Below, piece by piece: positions 5,111-7,238 of a stretch of DNA of 7,238 bases (position 1 is the first letter of the stretch; every line of letters starts with the position of its first letter). The stretch spans positions 1-7,238 of the forward strand of contig JBGUXY010000072.1 in NCBI GenBank assembly GCA_045118335.1, in the 5' to 3' direction. A model generated the notes under the pieces. That model was not told the DNA's origin. It did no database searches and saw nothing but the letters and a program-made list of their open reading frames with translations. The stretch is from W1P20-047 sp045118335 (GTDB taxonomy: Bacteria > Actinomycetota > Coriobacteriia > Coriobacteriales > Eggerthellaceae). The position numbers were made by a program, and so were the translations under genes.

Positions 5111-5374
5111 GTGAGCAGAAGTTTGAAAAAAGGCCCCTTCGTGGAACCGCGCCTTCTTGGTCGCATCGAAGCGATGAACGAAGCAGGCACGAAGGAAGTC
5201 GTCAAGACCTGGTCTCGTTCCAGCACCATCTTCCCGGAAATGGTGGGTCACACCATCGCCGTGCATGATGGCCGCAAGCACGTGCCGGTATACGTCACCG
5301 AATCCATGGTCGGTCACAAGCTGGGCGAGTTCGCACCCACCCGCACGTTCCGCGGCCATGTGAAGAAGAAGTAA
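5111..5374 (+). CDS. rpsS: 30S ribosomal protein S19
   Basis: The 87-residue protein begins MSRSLKKGPFVEPRLL and ends in GHVKKK, as S19 does; it is slightly shorter than the E. coli protein (92 residues). S19 forms a complex with S13 and binds 16S rRNA in the head near the tRNA sites. The middle segment WSRSSTIFPEMVGHTIAVHDG is a strong family signature. It starts with GTG at 5111, six bases after GAGGAG (5100-5105); no better in-frame ATG exists. It sits between rplB and rplV in canonical order. Confidence 0.97.
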   Translation: MSRSLKKGPFVEPRLLGRIEAMNEAGTKEVVKTWSRSSTIFPEMVGHTIAVHDGRKHVPVYVTESMVGHKLGEFAPTRTFRGHVKKK

Positions 5375-5393
5375 GGAAGAGGGGAGTAGAAAC

Positions 5394-5735
5394 ATGCAAG
5401 CTAAAGCAATCGCTCGCTACGTGCGCATCTCGCCTCGCAAGTGCCGCATCGTGGTCGATCAGATCCGCGGCAAGTCCGTCATCCAGGCCCGCGAGATCCT
5501 GGCGTTCACCAACCGCGGTGCAGCGGAAGTGGTCGAGAAGACCCTGAACTCCGCCGTGGCAAACGCCGAGCACAAGAGCCATGTCAACCCGAACCAGCTG
5601 GTCATCAAGGAATGCTACGTGGACGAAGGCCCCACGCTCAAGCGCATCCGCCCGCGTGCCAAGGGCTCCGCTTCCCGCATCCGCAAGCGCACCAGCCACA
5701 TCACCATCGTCGTTTCCACCCGAGAGGAGGCATAA
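5394..5735 (+). CDS. rplV: 50S ribosomal protein L22
   Basis: The 113-residue protein is a normal-length L22, which binds 23S rRNA and helps form the narrow part of the exit tunnel. The N-terminus (IARYVRISPRKCRIVVDQIRGK) is the family's conserved RNA-binding region, and the basic loop IRPRAKGSASRIRKRTSHI near residues 82-100 corresponds to the tunnel-lining beta-hairpin where macrolide-resistance changes occur in other species. The Shine-Dalgarno is AGAGGGGAG 7-8 bases upstream. Three bases separate its stop from rpsC. Confidence 0.97.
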   Translation: MQAKAIARYVRISPRKCRIVVDQIRGKSVIQAREILAFTNRGAAEVVEKTLNSAVANAEHKSHVNPNQLVIKECYVDEGPTLKRIRPRAKGSASRIRKRTSHITIVVSTREEA

Positions 5736-5738
5736 GTC

Positions 5739-6448
5739 ATGGGACAGAAAGTAAGCCCCACCGGTTTCCGCGTCGGCGTCATCGAAGACTGGCGTAGCCG
5801 CTGGTATGCCGACAAGGATTACGCCAAGACGCTCGAGAACGACTTGGCCATCCGCAAGTTCCTAAAAGGTTACCTGGCCCGCGCCGCCGTCTCTCGCATC
5901 GAAATCGAGCGCGCCGGTGACAAGATCAAGGTCATCATCACCACCGCGCGTCCCGGCGTCGTCATTGGCAAGAAGGGTGCCGAGATCGACACCCTGCGCA
6001 AGAAGCTCGCCAAGGTCGCAAACGGCCCGGTGTCCATCGAGGTCATCGAGATCAAGCGCCCCGAACTTGATGCAGTGCTCATTGCGCATTCCGTAGCCGA
6101 GCAGCTCGAAGGTCGCGTGGCATTCCGCCGTGCGATGCGCAAGGCTGTCCAGTCTGCCCGCAAGAGCGGTGCCAAGGGCATCCGCATCCAGTGCTCCGGC
6201 CGCCTGGGTGGCGCCGAGATGAGCCGCCGCGAGTGGTATGGCGAGGGTCGCATTCCGCGTCACACCCTCCGCTCAAAGATCGACTACGGTTTCGCCACAG
6301 CCGCCACCACCATGGGTTCTGTCGGCGTGCAGGTCTGGGTCTACCACGGTGACGTGCTGCCCGGCCAGAAGCTCCCGCAGCCCGCTCTCGAGGGCAGCAG
6401 CTCTCGCCCGAACCGTTCCCGTCGCAACAACGATAGGGGGAATAAGTA

Positions 6449-6449
<1 letters not shown>
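5739..6449 (+). CDS. rpsC: 30S ribosomal protein S3
   Basis: The 236-residue S3 includes an N-terminal type II KH domain with the GxxG loop GKKG (77-80, within VVIGKKGAEID), and a C-terminal domain with CSGRLGGAEMSRREWYGEGRIP (152-173), the family signature. S3 binds 16S rRNA in the head and forms part of the mRNA entry tunnel and helicase. The C-terminal tail (from about 218) is basic and low in complexity (SSSRPNRSRRNNDRGNK). It follows rplV by three bases with AGGAGG upstream, and its TAA overlaps the rplP ATG by one base, suggesting coupled translation. Confidence 0.97.
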
Positions 6450-6870
<421 letters not shown>

Positions 6871-6871
<1 letters not shown>

Positions 6872-7065
6872 TGAAGGCAACCGAAATCCGCGAACTTTCG
6901 TCTGACGACCTGCAGGCGAAACTGAAGGAGGCGCGCGCCGAGCTGTTCAACCTGCGTTTCCAGATGGCTACCAGCCAGCTGGACAACACGGCTCGCGTCA
7001 AGCAGGTCAAGAAGGATATCGCCCGCATCCAGACCGAGATGCGCGCCCGTGAGCTGAGTGCTTAA
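6871..7065 (+). CDS. rpmC: 50S ribosomal protein L29
   Basis: The 64-residue protein is a typical L29: two helices, with KATEIRELSSDDLQAKLKEARAEL in the first and LDNTARVKQVKKDIARIQTEMRAREL in the second. L29 sits at the tunnel exit beside L23. The AGGGGCAGG ahead of the start is purine-rich, and the ATG overlaps the rplP stop, so translation is coupled to rplP. The upstream frame is open further but the start at 6871 matches the family length and overlap. Confidence 0.95.
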
Positions 7066-7095
7066 GCTCGCGCGAACTGAAAGGATAGAGAGAAC

Positions 7096-7238
7096 ATGAG
7101 TGAAGAACGCAACTCTCGCAAGGTTCGCCAGGGCATCGTGGTTAGCGCTGCCGGCGACAAGACCTGCGTCGTACAGATCAAGGAACGCAAGCCGCACCCC
7201 CGGTACGGCAAGATGATCACCACCACCAAGAAGTTCCA
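7096..7238 (+). CDS. rpsQ: 30S ribosomal protein S17 (5' part)
   Basis: The gene runs off the right edge; 47 codons are visible of an expected 80-90. The sequence RKVRQGIVVS, then DKTCVVQI, then HPRYGKMITTTKKF matches the S17 family, an OB-fold protein that binds 16S rRNA helix 11. The ATG at 7096 follows the purine-rich GATAGAGAGAA. It takes the expected place after rpmC; rplN (L14) would be expected next. Confidence 0.95.
   Translation, partial: MSEERNSRKVRQGIVVSAAGDKTCVVQIKERKPHPRYGKMITTTKKF

Overview
This window is part of the S10 ribosomal-protein cluster of a high-GC bacterium, interrupted by about 3.9 kb of unrelated DNA. The ribosomal proteins, the GC-rich codon use (AAG, CGC, ATC) and the accessory gene types fit an actinobacterium, most likely a gut Coriobacteriia (Eggerthellaceae-like). 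That placement is inference from sequence feel; no database was searched.

Layout. Positions 1-356 hold the end of rplD (L4) and all of rplW (L23), joined by a TAATG overlap. A strong intrinsic terminator (382-413) follows rplW directly, where rplB would normally continue the operon. From about 414 to 4120 come: a roughly 620-bp non-coding, repeat-rich stretch; a leftward FMN-binding split-barrel (PNPOx-family) gene (1204-1605) with 15-bp tandem repeats at its 3' end and a 17-bp hairpin beyond; a rightward compact AAA-ATPase + TOPRIM protein (1839-3128), related to OLD-type nucleases, whose 5' end is preceded by a degraded duplicate of itself; an AhpD-like carboxymuconolactone decarboxylase-family gene (3473-3820) with its own promoter; and another repeat-rich gap.

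A clear promoter (-10 TATAAT at 4123-4128) then restarts the ribosomal cluster with a structured leader of about 120 nt: rplB (L2), rpsS (S19), rplV (L22), rpsC (S3), rplP (L16), rpmC (L29) and the start of rpsQ (S17), in canonical order with short gaps or one-base overlaps.

How it works together. The ribosomal genes encode 50S and 30S components that are normally co-transcribed. Here the terminator and the new promoter suggest that rplD-rplW and rplB-rpsQ are separate transcription units. The three cargo genes face different ways, show no shared operon, and have no integrase, transposase or tRNA beside them. The AAA-TOPRIM protein is the most plausible defence-type gene; the two small redox-type proteins are of unknown role. 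The main points of interest are the operon split, the compact AAA-TOPRIM protein, the duplicated gene start, the many short tandem arrays in the gaps, and the possible regulatory leader of rplB.
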